From Pseudopelagicola sp. (GTDB lineage Bacteria; Pseudomonadota; Alphaproteobacteria; Rhodobacterales; Rhodobacteraceae): DNA of 64,000 nt. This document shows positions 47,197 through 55,580 of the stretch, piece after piece. A program made the translations under genes and the position numbers. How positions within the stretch are numbered: position 1 is the first letter of the stretch; each line of letters opens with the position of its first letter. The notes below the pieces were generated by a model that had not been told where the DNA came from, did not search any database, and worked only from the letters and a program-made list of their open reading frames with translations. Location of the stretch: NCBI GenBank assembly GCA_026195905.1, contig JAPHRE010000039.1, positions 50,351-114,350 of the forward strand, in the 5' to 3' direction.

Positions 47197-48201
47197 TTAC
47201 ACCGCCTTAAACAGACCCGGTGCCGCCTCGACAAGCTGGCGACGGCACTCCTTGATAAAGCCTGGCTCGACAAGATAGTCGCGCGATAGCTTTTCGACCG
47301 ACGCCTCCCCCTTGAGGGATTCAATCGCCAGCTTCGCCTTGAACTCGGGGTCTTCAACCGGGGCTTTGGGCTTGTTGATCTTGGCCGGAATAAGCGCCGC
47401 ATCCACATCAATGCCATGCTTGGCGATGAGTTTATCCATGAACGATCCGCGACGTGGGCGATTATTTTCCTTTTCCTCAAGCCGCGGCTTCATCCGTCTG
47501 GCCCAGAAATGAACGCCCTTTGTGGTCTCGGTAAGCCGCTCTTCGATGTCAAACTTGCTCATAATCATGTGGTTTCGCTGCTTGAACGAAATCGGATAGA
47601 ACGCCTCGACCGGCTCGGCGTATTTGATCTCGCCGCTTTGCTGAAGGAAATACGTGACCGCCGCAGGCCCGGTAAAGCCCCAGTTCTGCTCGGTCATATG
47701 AACCGGACGCCCCGCCTCTTTCTCGGCCTGCAATTCCTTTTGTTGCCACGGTTTAAGCCACGGCCCGATGGCGTATTCATCCTCGAAAAATTCGAGCATC
47801 ATCTTAAGCGCCTTCGAGGTCTTGGGAAGGCCAAGAACCGCGTTACACACAAGCCCCTCTTTTTCCCAACCGAATACCGTCTTGCGGGTAAAATTGAACG
47901 GGCGATAGCAATACATATCCGCATCGACCCAGATTTTATCTGTATTCCTAAGCAGGTTGAGCCGCCACAAATCCGCATGAATTGCCGGGCTTCCGGTGCG
48001 GGCGTGGCGATACATCGGGTCGGCGGGGAAAATCTCTTCCGCATCGCCCGCATGAACCCCTTCGGGAATATTCGGGATCGGCTCATAGCTATAGAGCGTC
48101 GTGTGATGCCCGGCATCCGCAAAGGATTTCAGACATAGTTGCTCAAGCCAGGTCAGTTGCCCACCGATCCAAAGGCTCGCGATTTCAGGAAGTTTTGCCA
48201 T
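47197..48201 (-). CDS. DXD glycosyltransferase with IS3-OrfA-like tail
   Basis: A 334-residue protein. Residues 5-230 are a glycosyltransferase with the DXD motif WVDADMYCYRPF (Asp93, Asp95), preceded by HADLWRLNLLRNTDKI, as in the sugar-binding DXD family. Residues ~287-334 differ: FKAKLAIESLKGEASVEKLS, then RDYLVEPGFIKECRRQLVEA, which reads like the helix-turn-helix N-terminus of IS3-family OrfA transposases but without the usual Trp of the recognition helix. It is in the glycan cluster, between the sulfotransferase and a GT2-like gene. Confidence 0.75.
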   Translation of the reverse strand: MAKLPEIASLWIGGQLTWLEQLCLKSFADAGHHTTLYSYEPIPNIPEGVHAGDAEEIFPADPMYRHARTGSPAIHADLWRLNLLRNTDKIWVDADMYCYRPFNFTRKTVFGWEKEGLVCNAVLGLPKTSKALKMMLEFFEDEYAIGPWLKPWQQKELQAEKEAGRPVHMTEQNWGFTGPAAVTYFLQQSGEIKYAEPVEAFYPISFKQRNHMIMSKFDIEERLTETTKGVHFWARRMKPRLEEKENNRPRRGSFMDKLIAKHGIDVDAALIPAKINKPKAPVEDPEFKAKLAIESLKGEASVEKLSRDYLVEPGFIKECRRQLVEAAPGLFKAV

Positions 48202-48288
48202 CGTTACACTGCTCTTTGTTCAAATGTTTTCTACAGTTTACCACAATCGGGCCTATTGTCTTTGAATTTCAACCAATACCGCTGCGCC

Positions 48289-50532
48289 TTAATGCGCTGT
48301 TTCCTGTTTCTGAACGGTAAAGAAATACCCATCTGGGTGATCGCGCCGCACTGCGTCCTCCGGGATTACATCCGGCCCCGCAAGAAAGACATTGGCCCCG
48401 AATACATGATGAATCCGCGCAAGCGTCTCCATCCGGTCTCCCGTCAGGTCGCCATAGAATTTCGCATAATTGTCCGTCGCCTTAAGCGCGTCGATCTTGG
48501 CCCGGTGTTGATCAACACAATACGCATGTGCCTCTGCGATCTCGGGGTCGGCCAAGAGGCGGTCCATCTCTGCGCGCAGGGCCGGGATCATCCGCTGGAT
48601 CGACCGATCCTCGGTCGCGTTGTTGTTCATCCGAAACCAATAGGCGAGACCCTGATCGCGATCGACGTGATTGACCCGCCCCCGGTCCCGTTTGACAAGA
48701 AAGCTCTCCGCCGAGCGCACCGCATAGTGATTGAGCTGCACCATATCATACCCAATCGTATCCGTCGTCGACCGCCAGGCGTTGCGATACATATCCCGCG
48801 GAAGCGGCTGCCCAGAGCCATTGACCCAATTGATCTCGTCCCAAAGCTGCGGATTAAGCCCCTTGGGCCGGTGCACGCCGAGCTTTTTGAACAACCCGAT
48901 ATTGCGGAACAGGGTCTTGAACCCCCACGCCTGATGCGGCTTGCGCGTCATCTCATGCGCACAGCGCGTATACTGTTCAATAAGCGGTTCATCCACGTAT
49001 TCATGGATGTCCGAATTGCCAAATAGCCGCCACGTGCAGGAGATCATATTGGCCTCTCCCGCCGCCTCGAATAAATCGTCGAGCGTGCCTTTGCCGACCT
49101 TCACATTGATGAATTCATCAACATCCATCGAAATGACCCAATCGGCATTTTTGACGATCTCTTCCTTTTCCCCGGCCTGAAGCGCCGCGTGCTGCGGCTT
49201 GAGGCCGGTGCCTTTGAACGGGTTATCGCGGTGCTGAAGAATCCCCTTCGCCTGTAATAGATCAAGGAAATCATCCGTCCCATCGGTGCAGTCATTGGTA
49301 TAAACAATGAAATCCTCGACCCCAATCGCCCGGTGATAGGCCACCCACTCAAGGATAAACGGCCCCTCATTCTTCATGCAGGTGATGATACAGGTGCGAT
49401 TGCTGGTCTCGTCGACCTTCGGCTTTTTGATCTCCGGCATCCTGACCGGCTTATGTCCGAACCTACTTTCGGCAAGGTCCAGAAGCGCCTCATCTTCGAC
49501 AAGCGATGTCTTGGGCACGATCTTCGAGACGGTATCTGCCGGATGGCGTAGCGCCATGAACCGGAAAAAGGGCCGTATTTCCTCTGGCCCCGGATTGGTG
49601 CCGACAATCCGAACCAACCGCCAGACCGCATTCTCGCCCGCCACCTGCGGCGCAACACACCACCGGCGGCGTAGCTTGGTTGCATCAAACTGCACACAGA
49701 TGTGATCGCCAAATCCAGCCGCCTCATCCTTGCGCACCCGCCAAGGATAACAATTGCGCCCCCCAAGCGTAATCGCGCCGGTTTGTGACCCCCGCGCAGT
49801 CTCGAAAACAGTCTCTGTTTCGCCCGGATTCGGTATAATCAGATCACAAAGATCAACCAGCGCCACGCCGCTCGCCTGATCCAGAAACCGATGCCGCGCC
49901 CATTCAAAAAGCTGTAGTTCACGCTGCGGCGCATCCCAGGGCGACGGGCTGGGGATCTCCATCCGGTCCTTGCCCGGCGCGCCGGGTGCATTGAACGGAT
50001 GCGCCTCCGCCGGAAGCCCCGGATCGCCAAGCGGCACATCCATCACAACATGCACAACCCGCTTAAGCCCTTTGATCTTCTTAAGACCTTTTTTAAGCCC
50101 CTTGAGGTAATGCTTGCCTTGCCCCGGCTGGCTTCGGTCAAGGATAAGCGCCGCCTGCATGCCCTGTTTCTCAACATGAAACGAAAGCCAATCAAGCGTG
50201 ACCTGCGCACTCTCGCCATTGCGCGTCGCAAAGATCGTATCAAGCCCCGCGAAAAGCCCCTGCTCGGCCTCCCCGACAAGAACCTCCGCCGCAACGCCAT
50301 CGACGGCCAGAACTGGCGTGCCCTCGGCCTGCGCCGTGACGATCATCCCGTCGCCAACGCTGCGAATCCCCTTGATCTCGGTGCCTGCGCCCGCCGTGAT
50401 CTGGTCGGCCTTGGTGCCAACCGCAAAGAACACGCGCAGTTCGCCCTGCGCGATCCGCACCGCGTCAAGAACAACGCCCTGTCCAATATCCTGATGCGCG
50501 ATCTCGCGCTGAATGAGTTCCGGCCCTGCCAT
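48289..50532 (-). CDS. Two-domain GT2-like glycosyltransferase
   Basis: A 747-residue protein. Residues ~370-700 are a GT2-like catalytic domain: TCIITCMKNEGPFILEWVAY, TNDCTDGTDDFLDLL and ISMDVDEFINV (DxD), CTWRLFGNSD and HRPKGLNP. The first ~330 residues contain an apparent degenerate copy of the same fold (VTLDWLSFHVEKQGMQAALI, then GVALVDLCDLIIP and AITLGGRNCYPWR) lacking the DVDEF motif. The ATG at 50532 was chosen over a TTG at 50607 that overlaps the upstream gene. It adjoins a paralogous single-domain gene at 50573. Confidence 0.78.
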   Translation of the reverse strand: MAGPELIQREIAHQDIGQGVVLDAVRIAQGELRVFFAVGTKADQITAGAGTEIKGIRSVGDGMIVTAQAEGTPVLAVDGVAAEVLVGEAEQGLFAGLDTIFATRNGESAQVTLDWLSFHVEKQGMQAALILDRSQPGQGKHYLKGLKKGLKKIKGLKRVVHVVMDVPLGDPGLPAEAHPFNAPGAPGKDRMEIPSPSPWDAPQRELQLFEWARHRFLDQASGVALVDLCDLIIPNPGETETVFETARGSQTGAITLGGRNCYPWRVRKDEAAGFGDHICVQFDATKLRRRWCVAPQVAGENAVWRLVRIVGTNPGPEEIRPFFRFMALRHPADTVSKIVPKTSLVEDEALLDLAESRFGHKPVRMPEIKKPKVDETSNRTCIITCMKNEGPFILEWVAYHRAIGVEDFIVYTNDCTDGTDDFLDLLQAKGILQHRDNPFKGTGLKPQHAALQAGEKEEIVKNADWVISMDVDEFINVKVGKGTLDDLFEAAGEANMISCTWRLFGNSDIHEYVDEPLIEQYTRCAHEMTRKPHQAWGFKTLFRNIGLFKKLGVHRPKGLNPQLWDEINWVNGSGQPLPRDMYRNAWRSTTDTIGYDMVQLNHYAVRSAESFLVKRDRGRVNHVDRDQGLAYWFRMNNNATEDRSIQRMIPALRAEMDRLLADPEIAEAHAYCVDQHRAKIDALKATDNYAKFYGDLTGDRMETLARIHHVFGANVFLAGPDVIPEDAVRRDHPDGYFFTVQKQETAH

Positions 50533-50572
50533 CGCTCCAACCTGCTGCGCCGTGCCCGGCGACCTCGAAATT

Positions 50573-51631
50573 CTATTTCTTATTGGCGTCTTGATACCAT
50601 CGAACAAGCCGCATCTGCAATTCCTGCGGTAACGTTGTGGACGATCCCGCCGTTAAAATATCGACCAAAAGCGCCTGATACGCCGGATCGCGCACCAATT
50701 GCGCAAACCGCACCCCGTGCCACGCAACCGCCGCCTCATGCGCCGCCCGCATCCCCGGAATCGCCAATAGCTCTTCAAGCGCCACCTCTGTCGCGGGCCG
50801 CATCGCCGCAATCGACCGATCCTCGACCGTGTTGAAATTTCGCTCAACCCAATAGGCAAGATCGACCGGCTTGTGGCTCCGGTTGGGCAATCCCCGCGCC
50901 CGCTTGATGAGGAACCCCGCCGCCGAGCGGACCGAATAATGGTTCATCTCCACAAGGCTCTGCCCCGCGTCAAACCCAAAAAGCGAGAGCCGCGCCGGGG
51001 CCGCCGCAAGCCGATCAGACAGCCTCTCGCCGCTCCCATCGACGAAAACCGGCAATCCCGCCCGCTCCGGTGCCTTCTGCCGGGGGCGATGAACCCCAAG
51101 CTGGTTGAACGGTCCCTTGGTGCGAAACAGCGTCTTGAAAAACCCCGCCGCCGCCGGATACCGCACCCCCGGCTCAATCGCCCGCGTGAATTGCTCCGTA
51201 ACCGGCGCATCGACGAAATCGACCGCCCCGTTATTGCCGAAAAGCCGCCACGGGATCACGATGCCATCCACCTCTGGCGCCAATCCCCCAAGCACCCCCG
51301 TCACGCTATGATCCCCGCCCCGGATGTTGAGGAATTCATCGACATCCGATACAAGAACCCAATCCGCCGCCTTCCGAAGCGGATGCTTCCAAGCCGCCCG
51401 AAGCGCCTGCCACTGGACGGATTTCTTGCCGTCCCGGTGCTGCGGCACATGGGTGACGATCCCGGCCGTCTCCAGCAGGTCAAGCATCCCCGCCGTGCCA
51501 TCGTCGCAATCATTCGAGAAGATGAGGAAATCCGTCACGCCCGCCGCCCTGTGGTGGGCAACCCATTCAAGGAGATACGGCCCCTCGTTGCGCATGGATG
51601 TAACAGATAGAACTCTCACGTTTCGCCTCAT
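50573..51631 (-). CDS. GT2-like glycosyltransferase
   Basis: A 352-residue protein with the same GT2-like domain as the catalytic half of its neighbour: VLSVTSMRNEGPYLLEWVAH, FSNDCDDGTAGMLDLLETA, LVSDVDEFLNIRGGDH, IPWRLFGNNGAV and LGVHRPRQKAPE, then NHYSVRSAAGFLIKRARG. The DVDEF region carries the metal-binding acids. It probably adds a sugar to a surface glycan. The ATG at 51629-51631 begins the domain. It is the first gene of the minus-strand cluster and starts a tandem duplication with the next gene (gap 40 bases). Confidence 0.8.
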   Translation of the reverse strand: MRRNVRVLSVTSMRNEGPYLLEWVAHHRAAGVTDFLIFSNDCDDGTAGMLDLLETAGIVTHVPQHRDGKKSVQWQALRAAWKHPLRKAADWVLVSDVDEFLNIRGGDHSVTGVLGGLAPEVDGIVIPWRLFGNNGAVDFVDAPVTEQFTRAIEPGVRYPAAAGFFKTLFRTKGPFNQLGVHRPRQKAPERAGLPVFVDGSGERLSDRLAAAPARLSLFGFDAGQSLVEMNHYSVRSAAGFLIKRARGLPNRSHKPVDLAYWVERNFNTVEDRSIAAMRPATEVALEELLAIPGMRAAHEAAVAWHGVRFAQLVRDPAYQALLVDILTAGSSTTLPQELQMRLVRWYQDANKK

Positions 51632-52201
51632 ACTGGCACGATGTCGCCCCTTGTTACCACGGCCTCGCAACAGGATGCAGCGCCAATCATCGCCCTCAGG
51701 CGATGTGAGTCCCCAGAGGCACACTTGCCAATTCCGCCCCGCCCCGCAACAGCCCGCGAATCGATCCGACACCGGATGACTCATCCCCCGATGTCGGCTT
51801 TCCCGTCATTTTATGTCGCAAATGAACAAGTTGAAGGGACGCCCTTTGAGGCTACACTCTCTTATCATATATCCCGACGCCCAAACGCTCCCCCCGTGGA
51901 AACAAGGGATTATTCAGCAAAACGGCCGGTTTCCGGTTGCATTGCGCGGCACCTGCGTGGAAGCTTGGGACATTACGACGGGTATGCCCCCTCTGCACGG
52001 GGTAAAAAAACGACATATCCGACTCAGGGAACTGCCATCATCGCATGGCCGGAGGACATACGCATTGCTCAAGGAAAACACGGCCCGCCAACCCAACTGC
52101 GCCGCGCGCGCTGGGGTGTTGCGGTTTGTGCCTTGCATGTGTTGCCGCCCATTCCCCCAAGCCACACCAAATAATCAGACCATATAACAGAGAGGAAGAA
52201 G
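51632..52201. other. 570-base spacer, no gene recognised
   Basis: It separates the glycosyltransferase cluster (minus) from the solute-binding protein gene (plus). A 124-codon open frame at 51813-52187 has no recognisable protein features and lacks a convincing ribosome site. The stretch is more AT-rich near 51860 (CTTATCATATATCCC) and may hold the cluster promoters. I find no RNA gene. Confidence 0.5.
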
Positions 52202-53866
52202 ATGACCTTTTTCAAACGCAACGGAGACCCGATGCCCAAGGCGATCGTCGAACAGGCATCCAAGGTCGGCACTGATCCGGTTAACCGCCGCGAGTTCCTG
52301 GCCCTCGCCAGTGCATTCGGCGCCACAGCCGCAACCGCCTATTCGATGATCGGCATGGCCACCCCGGCCCAGGCCGCCGGCACCCCGAAAAAAGGCGGCA
52401 CCGTCCGCATCCAGATGGAAGTGCGCGCCCTCAAAGACCCGCGCAGCTATGACTGGTCGCAGATCGCTAACTTCTCGCGCGGCTGGCTCGAATACCTCAT
52501 CACTTATGAAAATGACGGCACATTCCAACCCTCGCTTCTCGAAGGCTGGAATATCTCGGAAGATGCCAAGACCTATACGCTCAACGTCCGCAAAGGCGTC
52601 AAGTGGAACAACGGCGACGACTTTACCGCCGAAGACGTGGCCCGCAATATCGAACGCTGGTGCGACAAGACCGTGGACGGCGACTCCAACTCTATGGCAA
52701 GCCGCTTCGCGACCCTCATCGACGAAAACACAAACAAGGCGATTGATGGCTCTATCGTAGTCGTCGATAGCCACACCGTGCAGCTCAACCTGCCGAAATC
52801 CGATATCTCGCTCATTCCGGGTATGGCCGACTACCCGGCCGCCATCGTGCATTCCTCGCACAACCCCGAGGACATGCTCTCGAACCCGGTCGGCACCGGC
52901 CCCTACCTGCCTGAATCGCTCGAAGTCGGCGTGAAATCGGTGCTCGTGCGCAACGAGAACCACACCTGGTGGAACGAAGGCAACGGCGCTTGGGTCGATC
53001 GTGTCGAATATGTCGACTACGGCACCGATCCCGCCGCATGGGTCGCCGCCGCCGAAGCCGAGGAAATCGACGTGACCTACTCGGTTGACGGCGAATTCAT
53101 CGACATCATTTCCTCGCTTGGCTACGACGAGAACGAAGTTGTCACAATGGCAACCATCGTCATTCGTCCGAACCAACTCGCAGAGGTGGACGGCAAGAAG
53201 CCCTACGCCGACAAGCGCGTGCGTCAGGCGATCTCGATGGCTGTGGATAACAATATCCTGCTCGAACTTGGCCACGACAACCGCGGCGTAACTGCGGCGA
53301 ACCACCATGTTGGCCCGGCCCACCCGGAATATGCCGACATCGGCAAGCCCAAACACGATCCCGCCGCCGCGCTCGCGCTTCTCAAAGAGGCGGGCATGGA
53401 AGATTTCGAGATGGAAATCCATTCGATCGACGACGCATGGCGCAAGAACACGACCGACGCCGTCGCCGCCCAACTGCGCGACGCGGGCTTCAAGGTCAAA
53501 CGCACCATCCTGCCCGGTTCGACCTTCTGGAACGACTGGACCAAATACGCGTTCTCCTCGACCAACTGGAACCACCGCCCGCTTGGCGTTCAGATCTGGG
53601 CGCTCGCCTATCGCTCTGGCGAGGCATGGAACGAGTTTGGCTATGCCAACCCCGAGTTCGACGCCGTCCTCGAGCAGGCGCTGGCCACCGCAGATGTCGA
53701 GAAGCGCCGCGCGCTGATGGCCAAGGGCGAGGCGATCCTTCAGGAAGACGCCGTCACGATCCAGCCCTACTGGCGTTCGCTCTACAACCACACCAAACCG
53801 GGGCTTGAGGGCTGTGCACACCACATCTCCTTCGAATACCGCCCGGCGGAAATGTATTGGACCTGA
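52202..53866 (+). CDS. Family-5 ABC solute-binding protein, Tat-exported
   Basis: A 554-residue periplasmic binding protein. Residues 28-58 are a twin-arginine signal (NRREFLALASAFGATAA, cleavage near AQA-AG). The mature part matches family 5 (peptide/nickel/oligosaccharide type): LLEGWNISEDAKTYTLNVRKG, VKWNNGDDFTAEDVARN, DNNILLELGHDNRG and LLKEAGMEDFEM. It binds a ligand for an ABC importer. No permease or ATPase genes adjoin it, so it is an orphan. AGAGAGGAAGAAG precedes the ATG, and a terminator follows the stop. Confidence 0.88.
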   Translation: MTFFKRNGDPMPKAIVEQASKVGTDPVNRREFLALASAFGATAATAYSMIGMATPAQAAGTPKKGGTVRIQMEVRALKDPRSYDWSQIANFSRGWLEYLITYENDGTFQPSLLEGWNISEDAKTYTLNVRKGVKWNNGDDFTAEDVARNIERWCDKTVDGDSNSMASRFATLIDENTNKAIDGSIVVVDSHTVQLNLPKSDISLIPGMADYPAAIVHSSHNPEDMLSNPVGTGPYLPESLEVGVKSVLVRNENHTWWNEGNGAWVDRVEYVDYGTDPAAWVAAAEAEEIDVTYSVDGEFIDIISSLGYDENEVVTMATIVIRPNQLAEVDGKKPYADKRVRQAISMAVDNNILLELGHDNRGVTAANHHVGPAHPEYADIGKPKHDPAAALALLKEAGMEDFEMEIHSIDDAWRKNTTDAVAAQLRDAGFKVKRTILPGSTFWNDWTKYAFSSTNWNHRPLGVQIWALAYRSGEAWNEFGYANPEFDAVLEQALATADVEKRRALMAKGEAILQEDAVTIQPYWRSLYNHTKPGLEGCAHHISFEYRPAEMYWT

Positions 53867-53887
53867 TCCAGGTCTCTCAAAAAATGC

Positions 53888-53917
53888 AAAGGGCCGCTCT
53901 CAAGCGGCCCTTTTTTA
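53888..53917 (+). terminator. Terminator of the solute-binding protein gene
   Basis: Stem GGGCCGCT and AGCGGCCC (53891-53898 and 53903-53910) with a four-base loop, followed by TTTTTT on the plus strand. It lies 20 bases after the stop codon. Confidence 0.9.
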
Positions 53918-53969
53918 GTCTCAGCCCAAGTCTCTGAAAAGACCCTGACCGACGCAAACCGATGCGCTG

Positions 53970-55016
53970 TTACTCACCAAGACACTGTCTAAAGGCGTCG
54001 CCCATCTGGCCGAGCACCGCACCATAAAGGCCGGGGCCAACCTCTTGTGTGACACCGATCGGATCAAGTTCGGCGATCCGCGCATCGCCCGCGATGGTGC
54101 GAATGATTTTGTCATTGAACTGCGGCTCGGAAAAGACGCACACGACGCCCCGGTCTTGCATGATATGCTCAATTTCCCGAAGCCGCGCCGCGCTTGGGGC
54201 CGACGCATCGCTCTTGAGAAGCGCGCCCGCCCCGGTCAGGCCAAAACGGTTTTCAAAATAATGATACGCATCATGGAACACCACAAAGGCCTTCCCCTGT
54301 ACCGGCTCTAACCCTGCACGCACCTGTGTGATGAGACCTGCAAGATCGGCCCGCGCGGCTTCGGCATTGGCGCGATAGGTCTCGGCATTGGCCGGATCGA
54401 CCTCGGCCAGCGTATCAGCAATCGCCGCAAGCATCGCGCGCCCGTTCTCCGGGTCAAGCCAGACATGCGGGTCCATACCGCCCGCGTGGTCATGCCCATG
54501 ATCGTCATGCTCTTCATGGTCCGCATGATCTTCGTGGTCGTCGTGACCGTGGTCATCATGATCGTCGTGATCGTCATGCCCATCATCCTCATGGTCATGA
54601 TCGTTTTCGCCCATGTTAGAGTCTGTTTTCGTCTCTATATGGTCCTCATCCGCGTCAAAACCCGCCATCTCGCGAAACGCCAGATGCGTCATGCCCTCGA
54701 CCTCTGCAAGCGCGACCTTCACCGCCTCGGGGGCAAGCGTTTCAAAACTTTCATCAAGCCCCGGCGTAAGCATTGGACCGATCCAAAAGACCACATCCGC
54801 CGCCTGCAACGCCTGTGCTTCGCTCGGACGCATGGTATATCCATGCGGCGAGACCCCCTGCGGGATAAGCAACTCTGGCGCGCCAACGCCCTGCATCACC
54901 TGCGCCACAAGCGATTGCACCGGCGCAATATCCGCCGCAACACTCGGCCCCTCTGCCATCGCCGACCCAGCAGTCAATCCCATCGCGGCCACGCCGCCCA
55001 AAACCCAAGCCTTCAC
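53970..55016 (-). CDS. znuA: Zinc ABC transporter substrate-binding protein ZnuA
   Basis: A 348-residue cluster A-I binding protein. Zinc ligands include His59 in GVSPHGYTM and His184 in DPHVWLDP; a third is in VVFHDAYHYF. Between the first two lies a His/Asp-rich loop (about 134-180, 14 His) typical of ZnuA. GSAMAEGPSV marks the signal peptide cleavage. The start is GTG at 55014-55016 with AAGGAG upstream. It is divergent from zur-znuC-znuB across a Zur box. Confidence 0.93.
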   Translation of the reverse strand: MKAWVLGGVAAMGLTAGSAMAEGPSVAADIAPVQSLVAQVMQGVGAPELLIPQGVSPHGYTMRPSEAQALQAADVVFWIGPMLTPGLDESFETLAPEAVKVALAEVEGMTHLAFREMAGFDADEDHIETKTDSNMGENDHDHEDDGHDDHDDHDDHGHDDHEDHADHEEHDDHGHDHAGGMDPHVWLDPENGRAMLAAIADTLAEVDPANAETYRANAEAARADLAGLITQVRAGLEPVQGKAFVVFHDAYHYFENRFGLTGAGALLKSDASAPSAARLREIEHIMQDRGVVCVFSEPQFNDKIIRTIAGDARIAELDPIGVTQEVGPGLYGAVLGQMGDAFRQCLGE

Positions 55017-55062
55017 GTCTCGCTCCTTCACAGATAAACAGCTATTAGACCTCGACGTAGAA

Positions 55063-55080
55063 GATATGTTATAATATATC
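55063..55080. promoter_or_regulatory. Zur box between znuA and zur
   Basis: GATATGTTATAATATATC (55063-55080) is a near-perfect palindrome like the alphaproteobacterial Zur operator GATATGTTATAACATATC. It lies 47 bases before znuA and 27 before zur, between the divergent genes, so Zur with zinc would shut both off. Confidence 0.85.
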
Positions 55081-55106
55081 AACCCAAAATCGCGAAGGAC
55101 GCTGCC

Positions 55107-55577
55107 ATGCACGATCTCGGCTTTGCACAACATGACCATGCCGCCTGTGTGGCGACCGCGCTGTCCACAGCAGAGGCCACCTGCGCCGCACAAAAGCTGC
55201 AACTGACCCCGACGCGCCGCCGTGTCCTTGAAATCCTGCTCGAGGAACACCGCGCGATGGGGGCATATGACATCCTCGCCGTTCTGTCCTCCGAAGGCAT
55301 CGGATCACAGCCGCCGGTCGTCTACCGCGCCCTCGACTTTCTCGTCTCCAACGGCTTTGCCCATAAGATCGAGAAACGGAATGCCTACCTCGCCTGCGCC
55401 CACCCCGGCGAGGACCATTCCCCCGTTTTCCTGATCTGCCGTGCCTGCGATACGGTGGCCGAGGCGACCTTGCCGATGGCCGACCTGCGCCGGGCCGCCG
55501 ATGAGACCGGCTTCCTGATCGAAACAACAGTGATCGAAATCGAGGGTCTCTGCCCTGACTGCCGCAAGGCCGCCTAA
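55107..55577 (+). CDS. zur: Zinc-uptake regulator Zur (Fur family)
   Basis: A 156-residue Fur-family protein. The winged helix is near residues 28-90 (QLTPTRRRVLEILLEEHRAMG, then PPVVYRALDFLVSNGFAHKIE). The metal-sensing half has ACAHPGEDHSPVFLICRACDTV and CPDCRKAA, the two CxxC pairs of the structural zinc site. It represses zinc import when zinc is sufficient. It is followed by znuC after three bases, so zur-znuC-znuB form one operon. Confidence 0.92.
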   Translation: MHDLGFAQHDHAACVATALSTAEATCAAQKLQLTPTRRRVLEILLEEHRAMGAYDILAVLSSEGIGSQPPVVYRALDFLVSNGFAHKIEKRNAYLACAHPGEDHSPVFLICRACDTVAEATLPMADLRRAADETGFLIETTVIEIEGLCPDCRKAA

Positions 55578-55580
55578 CCC

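Noticed and set aside
51813-52187. A 124-codon plus-strand frame before the solute-binding protein gene
   Set aside because: No recognisable protein features or good ribosome site; composition looks non-coding.
52175-53824. A 549-codon minus-strand frame opposite the solute-binding protein gene
   Set aside because: The plus-strand gene has a signal peptide, family motifs, ribosome site and terminator; the opposite frame has none.
54475-54615. Short repeats that could suggest a CRISPR array
   Set aside because: The repeats are degenerate codons of the ZnuA histidine loop, without spacers, and stay in frame.
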